Assembly: GCF_964204645.1 (NCBI RefSeq)
Contig: NC_134028.1
Span: forward strand, 9,467,001 to 9,527,000
From: Tubulanus polymorphus
Lineage: Eukaryota; Nemertea; Palaeonemertea; Tubulaniformes; Tubulanidae
Direction: 5' to 3'
DNA: 60,000 nucleotides
Below are positions 37,801 through 56,528 of this stretch, piece by piece (position 1 is the stretch's first letter; every line of letters starts with the position of its first letter). Made by a program: the position numbers and the translations under genes. The notes beneath the pieces are model-generated. The model saw only the letters and a program-made list of their open reading frames with translations. It was not told the DNA's origin and did not search any database.

Positions 37801-39156
37801 TGAGGGCAGTGAGGGATCCACAACCGGCTGTGGCAAATGAGGATTCCGCCGGTGGCAAGCGAGGATCTAATAGGTGGCAATGACATTTCTCAACATATTT
37901 GATTACGTCTAAAGTTCTGCAATAGATAATCACAAATCACGCTATAAACCCTTAAGATAAATCTGGGTTGTTCCTTTTATAGTATACGCCACCTGGTGGG
38001 ATAGCCGGTGGACGGGGTGCAACGATGCAATAAAGATAAATGAATTGAGCGACGGTTAGATTGAAATCATGTATCTGTCGCCCTAGCCGCATTACTACTC
38101 CACGTCAGTGCTCCACGTTACGGTAACGTAAGAAAATAATCTAAACTAAATTATCCGGCGACGATAAATTTGCGACGCTCATAAAGCCGCCATTATTGTG
38201 TTTACAGCGCACTGATCTACAGACGACCGCAGTTGTCATTACGTCATCAATCATTGTCACTAGACGATATATATTACGAATGCGCATGAAACAATGACGT
38301 CACGAAAAAAGTAAATCGCCTAGGAAACTGACAGGTTAGTAAATACAGGGAGATAGCAGTGCCTGTGCGATCCAGGGTTTTCAAAGGGGACCGGACTGCT
38401 GTTGCAAGCCATTCAGCTGTACGGCAAGACGATTATGAAAATTAGTCATTGCCATGCATTCTGAGCGTTTTTGGACCCATATAGCCAGCCATCATCGTGA
38501 CCTCCACACAGTTATCAATTGGTGTCACCAGAGGGCATTCGGGGCTCGAAAAAGAGCACCGCTCATTGTTCTTCATGCCTAAGAGAACGAAAGAACTAGT
38601 TCAAGGCGACCATACATGCACATTTCAAGGTACTACATCCTCCTCCCCCAGTGGTTTCATATGCTGGTGGTTTTTTTGGTCTGCGTCGGGATAGCTATAA
38701 TTACCCACTTCTAAAAATGATGGAACAGCGTTATGCGTACGTACGTACGTACGTACTAAACGAACCTTGTCGTGCTGTGCGATGGAAGTTTTACTATTCC
38801 TTTCGGCAATCATCTCGTTATGGCCACGAATCAGCGATGGCACTGTTCGGTGACCCGTGTTTTATGATATGGGTCACTATATGTGGCAGATGTGACTCGC
38901 GTACGAATTGCAGGTGTCTCAGAGTTATTACTACTGCGGCGCGGTATCACATGTTGAAATTATCTAGCAAGTAGACAGATGTTATTACGATTCCAATTAC
39001 GATTACTTTATATATCAAAGATTAATCCATTGAACGTCGACGTATTCGATATGTTTATGTTGGCGATGACTTGAGTTGCGCTAGAGCGTACGCAACCAAA
39101 AACTGCGTAGCAACTGGCGAATTTCAAGCCCTAAGGCCCGTTGCGTAGTCATGGCT
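34846..39156. other. Intronic sequence without recognised exons
   Basis: It contains CTCF-core-like motifs at 35415-35430, 35711-35723 and 37988-38000, and a short TACG repeat at 38737-38756. No exon was recognised. Confidence 0.4.
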
Positions 39157-39233
39157 TAAGGCCCCCGCACACTAGCCGAAAACTGCTTACGCAAATGGCG
39201 CAGCGCAGTTTTCGGCTCGTGTCCGGGGCCTTT
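39157..39233. mobile_element. Foldback element, GGCCCCGCACAC-type ends
   Basis: The left arm taaggcccccgcacactagc and the reverse complement of the right arm, aaaggccccggacacgagcc, match over about 30 bases ending in gaaaactgc. The loop is 18 bases. The termini resemble those of the MITEs at 2673 and 59374. Confidence 0.6.
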
Positions 39234-39652
39234 AGTCTTCCCAGTCTAAGACCAACTTAGTTCTATAGCCAATTTAACTTAAGACCAGTTTTCAGATTTA
39301 AAACCACTTTTCGACCTAAGTCACGACTGTGCAACTGGCCCCCTGAAGCCAATAGTTCGAAAGCCCTGGTTCGATTCCGACCCTTAATTACATGAAATAT
39401 ATTTAACCATGGCTATAAAAGTGATAACGACAAGTTTGAGATATCTTAAATGAATACTAAGAATAATAAACTTTTATTATTTCGCGAAATCATTAAAAAC
39501 AATGTGATAGATAATTCACGTTAGAGAAATGATATCGTTATCGGTTATAATACAATTGGCGTCGGATATCTCATCGTGTGAGAGTCTCAAGATAACGACA
39601 GATCGACGACGACATAGCGTTAAAACTGTCAGCATCGATGAATGTTTCTTTT

Positions 39653-39687
39653 GAGAGAGAGCGAGAGAGAGAGAGTGTGTGTGTGTA
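39653..39687. repeat. GA/GT simple repeat
   Basis: A GAGAGA tract passes directly into GTGTGT. Confidence 0.85.
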
Positions 39688-42600
39688 GCCTGTTGCAGAC
39701 GAGTCGACGCGCAACACGTTAACGTCTTCTAGTTGTATGTGTTTTTTTATCGCGAACACACACAGCCCTACGGGAAGCGACTGATTGAACCTTCACAAAC
39801 GAAGTTACCGTTAAATACCCTTGTATCGAGACCCGCGTCGCAAATTGCCGCCGCTGTCTTCGCGTCGACGGCGAAAATTGGTCTGCTTGTGTATATTGAA
39901 TTTATGAAGGCGAGATGCAAGTTGCTTTGATGAGCTGAGCAGCGTAAGTCTGATAGAATAAATACTGACTGCGGTTGATGGGTGTTTGTTCAATGTTGAA
40001 CGAATTGCTCTTTTTACTGGTGTAATCTACTTCGCATCTCCTCAGCCTTGTCGACTACAGATGTTCTTCGGAGATCTAGGATCCTTCAACTGACGGAAGA
40101 GAGGTATACTGATTTCAGCGAGCCCGAACTGACAGCACCAGCTATATAGAGCTGTCTCCGGGGTCATAAATTATTTCTCAGCCGCTTCCACAAGTGCTGC
40201 TCGTCATTTAGAAAACTGACAATACCTCCTTCAGGCCAGGAAAGTGACCGCCTCGTTAACGGATAACTATAGAGGCTGACGCTTCCGTCGTGAAAAACAA
40301 ATATAAATCGACCCATGATGACAATCATTTAAAAATCTATCAAAATATAAAATTCTACTTATTCAACGGACTTCCCGGCAATCTAAAGCCATCCTATTTT
40401 TTCATAAAATTACGAAATTTGCCTATCTTTATATCTATAGAACCTGTGTGTGTACATGGCCTTCAGCAACGTGCGTTGACAAGCCACATCTGCTGATATT
40501 GAGTATAGCGTACAAAATTCGGACACCAACGTGCGCTGGATTTGAAGAGTCCAATAATCGATTTCGGATCAATTTTTATGTACACCATTTCTATAAGCCA
40601 GTAAACCATTATGAATGTTATTGCGTGTGACACTCACGTCCAAGTTAAAATGATTTAATAATAAAACGTCGTGCACAAATTGAATTCGGCCGAAAAATGA
40701 AAAAAGAACGTTCGCGTTGCAGTCTTCTAAATTCCAGTCGTTCCACGGGGATTTGTATGGAATCTGTGTGGCTTTAAGATAGCAAGCGAGGTTTTTAGGA
40801 CCACCCCTTTGCCAATGCTAGTAGTTTTAGTTTGGAAAGTCGGCTAAATCTTAGATAATCCACTACATATATCGGAAAGACGGCAAGGGGTAAAGGTATG
40901 TTGATAAGACTTAAACCGTGCAATCAATTCGACCGGTTTAATGTTATCCAAAGGAATACCCAGAGTCGATATACCGCGAGCTGATGAACGGTTTTCCAGA
41001 GCCAGTGGTACATTTCACTATCCAGGCTTCAAAGGACATTGGCGAGGGTGACCAATATCTGACAACTGATGTTTTGTTTAATGATTGAAAAGAGCGCCCG
41101 TATGTCATTTGTATCGGTCATTTGTATTTATACATATCATATGGTATACTAACCCTTGTTGCCAAAGGTCAATAAAGTGTACCCCCTGTTCCCGGGGCTA
41201 GAAAATGGCCTTTGTTTCCCGGGGACGGCGATTGTAAAACGTATAGAAACCAGCCAAATGACTAACATGGTCGGTATATTAGCATTATTATTGCGAATGT
41301 ATATAGAACTAAGTTTGTAAAACGCTTTGATTTATCGTTAAGTCAACACTTAATCTCATACGGGATGATTGTGTGTCGAACGATTAACTATTTGATGTTT
41401 GAGTGCTTTATAACGACACACAAAACTGGCACAAGCAATTCATAATGATTGACGTTGAGTGTCGTTGACTGGTTTTAGTCGAGGAACATATCCACGTCTC
41501 TCCCTTTTTCCTCTCTTCAAGTCGCTTGTCGTTGTCATTATTCGTGACAACACTAGTTGCGGTTTCTATATAAACGTCCTCAAATTACCCGTTACACCTC
41601 GTGTACAAATTTCATCGCTCTATAAAAAGAATAATCTATATGAATTATATCAATAAGAAGCCAACCGACTTCGAAATATATCAGAAATATGTAGGATATC
41701 TATATATGTGATTTAACTGGCAACATTGAGGAGGCGGCGTATTATAGAGTGTTTTTCATTCCAGCAAAATGAGAAAAAAAAACCGTATACACGCATTACA
41801 TTGCCGAATAACTGGTGAATAAAGAAGAATGTATCCGGACAAGTAATCCGTATGTGATAACTAGCAGGATACGCGGTGGGGTGGGGGGTGATGTGGGGAT
41901 ATATCAGCGTGACATGTCAATAATACAGCGTAGTGATACGAAAACACCAATTTCATGAATGTCCTATCAGGGGGAGACATAGGTAGCAATATGGCGGCGA
42001 ATAAAAGTTTAATCTACTCTGATGTTTTCATTTCATTTGGTTTTGATTTCGTTTTACTAAATCTAATGCCTGCTTGTAATCATTCACATTTTAAACCAAA
42101 AAAACAAAGCTTTCCCAAGGTTATTTAGACCCAAATAATTGTCACATCCCGCCAATAACCACGATGTGTCCTCCAAAAAACCTTCAACCAATTCATATAC
42201 TTATCTACATACGCCGTTCAGTATATTGAAAGGTCGCGGGGTTTCTACGATACGCTAATTACATCGGAGGACGGTTTACGTACATAAATCGTCTTAATCA
42301 ACCGTCATACAGCCCAGCTATACGCCTTCATAGACGCGCCAAAATGCATAAATTCACTTCAAAGCTGTATTTGCTCGTTATGGCAGTCCGCGGCGATTTA
42401 TGTCTGCAGAAACGAACGTATGCGATAAATTTCAAATTCGTTCGATAATAAAGCTATAGAAATGACGGGTTTTATATCAGCGGTTTCAGTGCGCATATTT
42501 TCTCCGGTAATTCTTCGGGCCTTTTGTTTGGCGAGATCAATTCCAACTCATTTGAGTTTTTCGAGCCCACTCGCCGAGAAATTGTCCTTACGCCACGATG

Positions 42601-45111
42601 CCTTCCGATTACATTTTTCGCTTACGGAGAACGCGCTGAAATGCGCGATTTTCACGTGGATTCGAGCGCATTGTCGGCCGTAAATGGAGTGAAATGGTTG
42701 AGCCAGAAACCTCCGGATTTTCACCTCACTGATAATACAAATTTACCGAATCAGTTATTGCGCATAATGCCGAGTTAATCCATTCATTGTCTGAACTAAT
42801 CTAAATGGTTCTGTGTCCTCAGATAGCAGTCGTCATAAAACATCCGCAGTTATCACTGCTCCCGCCATAAACCGTCTAAAAGACTTTCTACTTCCTCGGA
42901 AGTATATTGCGAAGAATGCGATCTATCTGGTGATTTATAAATGGCATTTGCACTTTGAGAAAAATACTAATTTCACCGAAAATGGTATAATTTCATTACT
43001 ATGGAATCATTTGACCTTCTTCTAGTACATAGAAGTATCACAATTACGACCAATGACCATTGCGCAGTTGATACCGGTTAAGGTCGATTCACCAGCATGT
43101 AACAAATCACCATCTTTGAGTAGTCTTAACCTAATCAAGGAATAAACGACTTCTGAATAACAAGTTAAAACCTACAAGTTTGATATTGACAAGTTTAATT
43201 TTGCTAACAGTTTCATTTCGGTTTCTCTGATGATAAAAATAAACTTGTCACTGTCAACCGTGGCTTTTTACTTGTGGATTTTACTTGTTGACAATATTGG
43301 TTAATCCTAAACCTGACCTTAATACCAGTCAACTTCTGAATAGAAACAATTTCAACATTAAAACAGTAAAAGCATTACGAATATCATCTTCATCCGTTGT
43401 GCATATCTCTAAGCACTTCAAGCGCTTCAGACGAAGTAATTTGTTTACATCTTATTCGATATTTCTTTCAATGAGAAAGCTGAAAGATGCACGGAACCCT
43501 GTATCAAAGTCAATCAGCAATGCACTTCAAAATACATGTGCTCCAGGCTTCAAATGACCACATCAGTACTAAGGTAAGTAGTAATGTACTAAAACGGTAT
43601 CCTGGGTGCGCAGGATGTCGCTTCTCACAGTCAGTCTAATAAGTGTTTAGTGTTTTAAGTACCGGCAGATGGAAAACATTAATCAGCACAACAACAAAAG
43701 ATCTTACCAATAGAACTCTTCATACCGACTATATTTAACTAGCTTTACGAGGAACTAATTACTATGTTAACGAGAATGAAATGTTTGGTCGTTAATCATA
43801 AACTCGATACGAAAATTGCCATGAAAACATAGCCGGAATAATTAATACACCAACGGTAACTCAACCCCGGGGCTTGTCGTGTTGATATCTATTTCGCCTG
43901 AGGTATTTTTTTTAGTATAGTTGACACGAGTGTGGTAACGAGCCGGCTTCGCGATGTGGACACGCTCCGACAATGGTCACTCGGGACAAGAAAACATCCC
44001 TATTTTATAGAAATAGAAGTGCTAGGGGGATATTTGTGAAGTTGTGAGGCGTGTATTTCAATCATATTAGAAGGCCTCGGTTACCATGTCAGAAACTGAA
44101 GAACACCTCATCATCACCGGAAACCTGCTGGCCAAAATCTCGCGGCTTAAGTCGAGTAGATGTACAATATGCTAACAAATTCATGGCTGAAATAATGAAG
44201 TAATTGTGGTTGAAAGAAAGGAGAGCTAATATATGTTTGTATTACCGGATTTAGAATCGTTGGAACCCATTGAAATGAATTGTTGACACCACTGATTTAA
44301 AATTCTAATTATCTACTCCGAGATATTTGAAGCCACACTTTATTAGCAGGTTTCATTGTAGCAGGGCAACAATAACTAACGGGTTGTGGTCACGTGGCCA
44401 GCCGGCAGACGAGGGCAACTACGTCTAACACACGCGTTGGTAATAATCGTTTGATAATCAAATAATCTCGCATTATTGTGTTAATACGTGTATACAGATC
44501 GTAATCATTGGCAATTCGATATAGAATGTATGGCTGTCTTCGTCGTTCCTGTGGAGAAAACCGGCGAGGACAAAGGACAAAACTGCGTTTGTTTACCTGA
44601 AAGCCGCGACGATGATCACCGCTATTCAATAACGGATCGATACGTATACAATCGCGCTTCCCTGGTACAATGAATGATACACTTCGCCTTTCGAAAGAAA
44701 ATCGCATCCATAGGTTTTGTTAGTAGATACAGCCCATCCTAATGTCATCATTTCACTACTTCCAGATGTATCGACTTCATACACTGTTATGGATGATGAA
44801 AAATAAATATACTTAAGATACTACTATACTGGATAATCTGAAATCTTAACCAACACCGAATTAGGTTATGAACAGCCAAAGAAAAATTTTTCAAGCGATA
44901 ATAGGGGCCTACCATAAAACACGTGAAGGCTTTGATGACAATTTTTCGCATGAAGTTATATTGTGGGACTTTTTAGTTTATCTACAGTTGACACGCACTG
45001 ATCAGAGTGTTTTATTCGACTAATAGACCAATTATCGCGTTTGGATGATTACTCGTATAGCATACACACAAATCGGTTTCGGGTTTTCGGTTCATGTCTT
45101 AAATCGCTTTT
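39688..45111. other. Intronic sequence without recognised features
   Basis: No exon was recognised. A G-rich run near 41875-41898 could form a quadruplex on the plus strand. Confidence 0.4.
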
Positions 45112-45389
45112 GGTTTGACTATTTCACATGGCTCAGGATGACCTTTAAAAATGGGGGCTTTTTCAATCGGAATTGCGTAGGGTCTAGAGGGTCCAGGGGG
45201 TTAGGATGAGGCTATAAGTAGTTAAACAGAACCGATTTCAGCAGTTCGGCTTCGTGGTTCAGTTGGTAAAGCGTTATACGCTTACACTATCCGATGTCTT
45301 AGAGGTCGAATCCCAATTTCCGTTGTAATTCTTTGGAATTTTCTAAATTTCATTTATAGGCCATCCTGAGCCATGTGAAATAGCCAGAC
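45112..45389 (+). mobile_element. TIR-bounded element with internal tRNA-like promoter
   Basis: The left end (45112-45144, including ctatttcacatggctcagga) and right end (45358-45389) are inverted repeats of about 33 bases, with one mismatch in the inner 25. Between them lies a tRNA-like segment with A-box TGGTTCAGTTGGT (45255-45267) and B-box GGTCGAATCCC (45304-45314). It may be a SINE caught in a MITE, or a MITE-like palindromic SINE. Confidence 0.6.
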
Positions 45390-45996
45390 CCATTTGCTTT
45401 GTGCGCTAGGCTATCCCCAGTATTGCCTAGTTATCGAGATCTTAAAGAAGTGTCCTCTTTCCGTGAATCGAGTAACCGCGTTTTTGGTTGCATATATGAG
45501 CGCGGAGCTCAACGACGAAATCGTAATGGAACTAACGCGCCGCGAAATAGTTAAGAATCTTTTATTCCATACACAAAACTGGTTCGTTCGTCGCTAAAGA
45601 ATAAAAAAAATCTCATTTTGCAGTCATCGAGTGCGTATAGCGGGCCCGAGTGGATCCCTTATAGTCTCACAATGACGAAAAAACAATAAAGCGAGCTGGA
45701 GAAAGAAAAACGGAAATTACGTACACCGAAGGGCTGTTGAACTGTTTTTGAAGAGCAGTTTAGATGACATTCTAATCCTACTTAACACCTATAATGCCGA
45801 GTTCGGCAGTGTTCATATTATGACGAAATCGGTGAAACGAAAAAAGATTTCTATATTCTGGCCTAAATGCTTGTGGCGCTAAACTTGTTCACATATTTGG
45901 TTACTTCGACCAGTTACATATTCCAAATCAGTCAATTAGTGACACAATAAAATCAAAGAATTTGTGTTGGAGACGATGCAAGGCGTGTGGTTTATA
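45390..45996. other. Intronic sequence without recognised features
   Basis: Nothing was recognised. Confidence 0.4.
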
Positions 45997-46313
45997 AGCC
46001 TCGATCACACGAAGACGATTTGGACCGGTCCAAATCGGCACGCATCAGGCCCGAGTCAAATTTGGCCTGTGCCTAATTAGACAGCGTGCACACGTAAACC
46101 ACTCATTCGATACAAAACAAAGGAAAGTGAGTCACTTCCGGAACAAGTTGCAATTCACACGCAATGTATTGGCTCGTGGTTTACTTGGACTTGGGCCTGG
46201 TGGGACTAGGTTTTTGGTCAGGCCCAATTTGGCCCACACAAAACAGTTACGGGCCCCTTTAGCATCCGCGTGAACAGTTGTTCCTTGCCAAAAATGCGTG
46301 TGTGATCGCGGCT
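45997..46313. mobile_element. MITE with TIR AGCCTCGATCACACG (full copy)
   Basis: The left end agcctcgatcacacg and right end gtgtgatcgcggct are inverted repeats. The body aligns with 7251-7587 through ggcacgcatcaggcccgag, cctaattagacagcg and gtgaacagttgttcc. Confidence 0.7.
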
Positions 46314-46339
46314 ATAAGGTTGACGTGTGTTTCACATGT

Positions 46340-46432
46340 CGAACACACGGATATGATTTGGCCTGGGAAAAATTGGCACGGATTAGGCCCTTATCAAATA
46401 TGGCCCGCGCCTAGATTGTCTCTCTCTTCACG
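46340..46432. mobile_element. Partial left-end copy of the same MITE
   Basis: The sequence cgaacacacggatatgattt followed by ggcctggg and aattggcacggattaggccc matches the left end of the family. It lies 26 bases after the full copy. Confidence 0.55.
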
Positions 46433-49283
46433 ACTCTACAGCCTCAAGGCACACCCGCCCGACAGTGCACGGAATACGCAGTTGATACGGCCATAGTGAC
46501 GTCTGCACCCAACTACAATGCGTTAGTTATCGTTTTAATTGATATCCACCACGGCGCGTAGAATGTAACATTAACACGTTGTAATGACGAACGTCTGAAA
46601 TGTGACCGTTAAATGTGTGACTCAGTGACGTCGGCGGCGAGATTGCGTTTCTGGCGCCAGTCCGATAATTCTATATGTCAACCTTACTAGATGCGAGTAC
46701 GTATTACAGGGCGACCTGTTCCAAGGTCGTTAATAACGACGCCGCTGATCACATGACACATGATTGTTGTAGAGCGTTGATCTTGTCTTCGCGTGATTAC
46801 ATCCTTCACTTCATCTCCGGTTGGATTACTCAAGGCCTTCTTAATAACATATACCAGAAAACACACCGCCCTTCACACCAATCGAGGTCGAAACGTAACT
46901 ACGTCAAATTAATTTCTTGAATTCTACTATCGTCTTGCATTCGATTGAAATTTCTCTATCTTATGACTTCAGGACGATGCAGGCTTGCACGTAATCAGTC
47001 CTATAAAATGTTGAAAATGGTTCTGCTCTAATACTTAATACACGGCAGAACTGTGGCTAGCCTGCCGATTTTCTACAGGACTGCCGCTGCGGATAGAAAA
47101 AAACCTTCAGGTTCTGAGATATGAGGAAGATTAGAGAGGGCATGTCGAGCTAGTTTGTAAATATATAAATGAGCCGGTATAAACGACTGGCGGAGAAGAT
47201 CATTTGGCTTCTCCGTATATTGCTAGTCGCTCCGGTGATGCAGAAATAACTAATGACCATCCAACCAAGTAAACCGTCGAGAGTTTATACGTAGGGAGAC
47301 GAGGGAAGCGACAAGAATACAGGGAGAGATAGACGAGGGAGAGATGGATTAAGAAGGGAGAAAGGACGAGACGGAACAGGAAAAAATGAGTGGGAACCAA
47401 GCATAAACCAGTGGATCAGGGACGCCATGCCCACTTTATTTGGGCAGTGGTCTAAAATAACCATCCTCAACAAGAACTGATAAAACTGGACTAGCTGCTG
47501 GCCGAGTAAGAATGAATCGATACAATGATCAGATTGTTTCGTCAACAACGTCTTCGATCGGATCTTACCGACCTTAAATTTCTTAAAGTTATATGACAAA
47601 CCACAAAAAGAAGCTAGAGGCTTATATAAGGTATCAGACCTAAAAGTTTTGGAACAATATGGTCACACGGCCATCTTGTTTCCGATCGACCAAATTTTTC
47701 TTGTCATGATAGGCCGTAGGGGGATACACATACATACCAAATCCGTAAGAGAATTGATCAAAGCGTCTTCAATATAACCCATAAAATGTGCAGCACTTAA
47801 CTTGTACCGGTATTGATTTTGCCGAACCACAGCCCGTGAGAGGAGAACGAAAATGAGAGCTAAGAGAATGAGGAGCAGAACCTTAGTAAGGTTAGACAAA
47901 TACAGTCAATTATCCGATCGTGGTCGCGGAATCCATCCCGTATTCTCAATTCCAAGTTGAACATCTTTGTCATGACTTCAACAACGTAACCCTAAACAAA
48001 AGTGAAAATGGCACCGACGTCGTGGAATCCGTTCTTTTGTCTTGAATTCCACCGGCGGCAAGCGAGTGTACAGTTACACTATGCGGATAATTATTGAGAC
48101 CGTTTACTGACCGCGGGTCATCATTACAATAGTCCGGGTGTATCGCAATAATGAGACAATATACCAAGTTCACGTATGGCTTTAGGCAACTCGATCAAAT
48201 ATCCCCGCGCCATATATCCACCATCATATTCATCCATATACACATACACCGAGAGGTATAGCTTTTGAAGTGGTTTATTCATATGAATCAATATCTAGAT
48301 ATCGGAATGGATTTATATCGATTAATACCAGTTTGTCTGTTTAATGACCCGTTAATAAGGTACGACCCACAGGCGATGACGTAACGTGTGGATTTTGCGT
48401 CATATTTCGGACAACGGGCATTTGCGTGTGGCATTTGCTCGTTCCAGTAGACAATGAAATTGGACTGTCTATGGAGTCCGCGAACGTATCCTTTTCGGTA
48501 GAATTATCTATTTAAATGATCAACGTACGTGATCGACGAACTCCCCCATGAGGATAGCGGAGGCAATTTCAATCAGCGGGCAGGAAAATTTATCGGTTGA
48601 ATTCGACCTATAACTGGTTGCACCGAGACTCCTAGATAGAAAACGATCAACCTAGAGACGACAACGGAGACCCACTAATGGACACGCGTGGAGAACACGT
48701 CTGTGGGCTCCATATGGGAACAACCGTGGCAAACCCCCTCTAAGTATTGCTAAACGGCGGTATGGACGCCAAACTTATATCATCTGAAAGCCACGCGCCT
48801 TCTCAGTCGAAAACTGTTGGGACTTGCGTTCTAGTTTACAAGATATAAGCTGATAAAAACTTGGCTTTGCATCTGCACAGTTTGTGGCGGAAGTGACAAC
48901 ACTATTCGTTCTTCAACTACTCCGTGAACTGAGATTATTGTTATACAACCACGAATACCAATGATTGGAGCGAATGGGATAGGAATCTATGACGCAACTT
49001 ATCAGTCCCGGGCAGTGTCCACTTCATAGCAATTCATATTCAAATTCAAACGAGGCGATCAAATATAGTGCACGCACGAACTTTTCAACTGTAGGTATTC
49101 AGATTGAACTCGAGGTATAATTTCCGATGTAACCTTTAAATGGATGACCTATTTACGAGCGGATAAAGCCCCCCTGCAACTAGACGAGCTCGCCGGTATC
49201 GACTAGGCCTCACAGGGGTTCTCAACGTGAGATCTCTGTCGTGCGTTACTCTGCGATTTTCTCTGCGAAGGACCGAGCATTGT
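46433..49283. other. Intronic sequence, purine-rich tract
   Basis: No exon was recognised. A strongly purine-biased tract (about 47292-47388) is the only unusual composition. Confidence 0.4.
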
Positions 49284-49340
49284 GTAACTCGATTGGTAGA
49301 TGAAATTGACAGCTCGAATCGCGGGGAGTCGAACCCGCTT
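49284..49340 (+). repeat. Decayed tRNA-like SINE remnant
   Basis: An A-box-like taactcgattggtaga is followed by gtcgaaccc, an imperfect B-box, about 30 bases later. The minus strand reads an exact GGTTCGACTCC at the same place. It is too degenerate to be a functional tRNA. Confidence 0.3.
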
Positions 49341-54930
<5,590 letters not shown>

Positions 54931-56267
54931 GCGGGTTGAATGTACAATAATAATGACAATGTAAAATTTAGTATGATAGCCTACGCATAAACGAGCGGTC
55001 ACGTCTACGTGCGTATATATGTTTCAAATCCATAAAACTGTTAACACCATTTTCGAACAACATTCCTCAGAAATAGATGGCGTATTGATATTTCATTTCC
55101 ATCATCTCATTTTTATGGCATTTCCGTGAAAAACAGCCTTGGATCTATGGGATTTCTAGGTAATCAAGGCAAAAAAGGCGGCTCCGCCGTGACTGGCGAT
55201 GTCTACTTTGCAAGTGTTACGTGGAACCTTTTCTCCTGTAAAGCTTTGCTTTCGCACCCGAGCTTCAGAAATCGATGATGATGACGATGATGATGAACAA
55301 GATTTATGTAGGGTCAGGATAAGCAAATCTTCGTATACTTCGGTGCATTTAAAGCGATTATTCTGGCGACAAGGCAGGACCTAGGTTATGACTTAAAGAG
55401 TTATGACTGGTCTAAGACCGCGTTTATTCTATCTACGCAACGACTGAAGTTAAGTCTTTAAGGATATCACTATTGCGGACTTGTTACAACTAATGGCAAC
55501 CGGACCCCGAGTCTTGATAAAGTTTTCGAAGAACCCTCTTCTAAACCGTCTCACAAAGAATGGACTATAAATTTTCCCGTCTACTGTCGTCTACTCTCCG
55601 GAACTTTGATGTTTCCACTAAAACCTGAACCTAAAGCGATAATATTCGGTTATCTCGCAGTCGCTTTGATTTACTGGCGTCGGTAGTTTATTCAAACACT
55701 TATAAAACCGATTAGAAATCGATTAAATGTTATCGATTATTATTCATTTATCGAAATGTTTTGGGTTTTGGGATCGTCAGTGTCGAACCGAGGTGTCGAA
55801 TGTTTGTAGAAGCCTTAACGTGATATTTCAGTTTGAACTATATTTAATATTATGATTTCGCCTCCAAATAATGCATTCCATTTATGCATGTATTATAACA
55901 CATTTTCATTCGCAGCCATACAATGAAAACGAATACTTAGAAAACGTGAAGCACAGGTATCTCAATTTCCTAAGCCTGAGCTAGGGTGTTCTTAGTTAAA
56001 CCAAACACAAGGAATACATCAATGATTGATGATATAAGTAATAAATCGGAATCGATGAATTTAGGGAACTACGTTAAATTGAGGTTTAAAAATTATATCT
56101 AATTTGATAGTTCGCAATCGTATGCGCACAGATAGTACGGTACAATTATTTCCTGGACTTTTTTCCTGTAAATATCTTTTGTAAGTTTGTGTATATATTT
56201 ATTTTCTTCTGGTGATTCCTTTCTTTTCACTGAGAATCACGTCATTTGATTATGACGAATAAAAAAA
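54931..56267. other. Region between exon A promoter and the palindrome
   Basis: A short open frame at 55199-55384 with an aspartate run from GATGAT repeats has no recognisable homology. Nothing else was recognised. Confidence 0.35.

Positions 56268-56528
<261 letters not shown>

Noticed and set aside
39340-39400. B-box-like ggttcgattcc near 39366
   Set aside because: No A-box at the right distance and no tRNA fold could be seen.
55199-55384. Short plus-strand frame with an aspartate run
   Set aside because: It has no recognisable domain or splice evidence, and the aspartates come from a GATGAT microsatellite.
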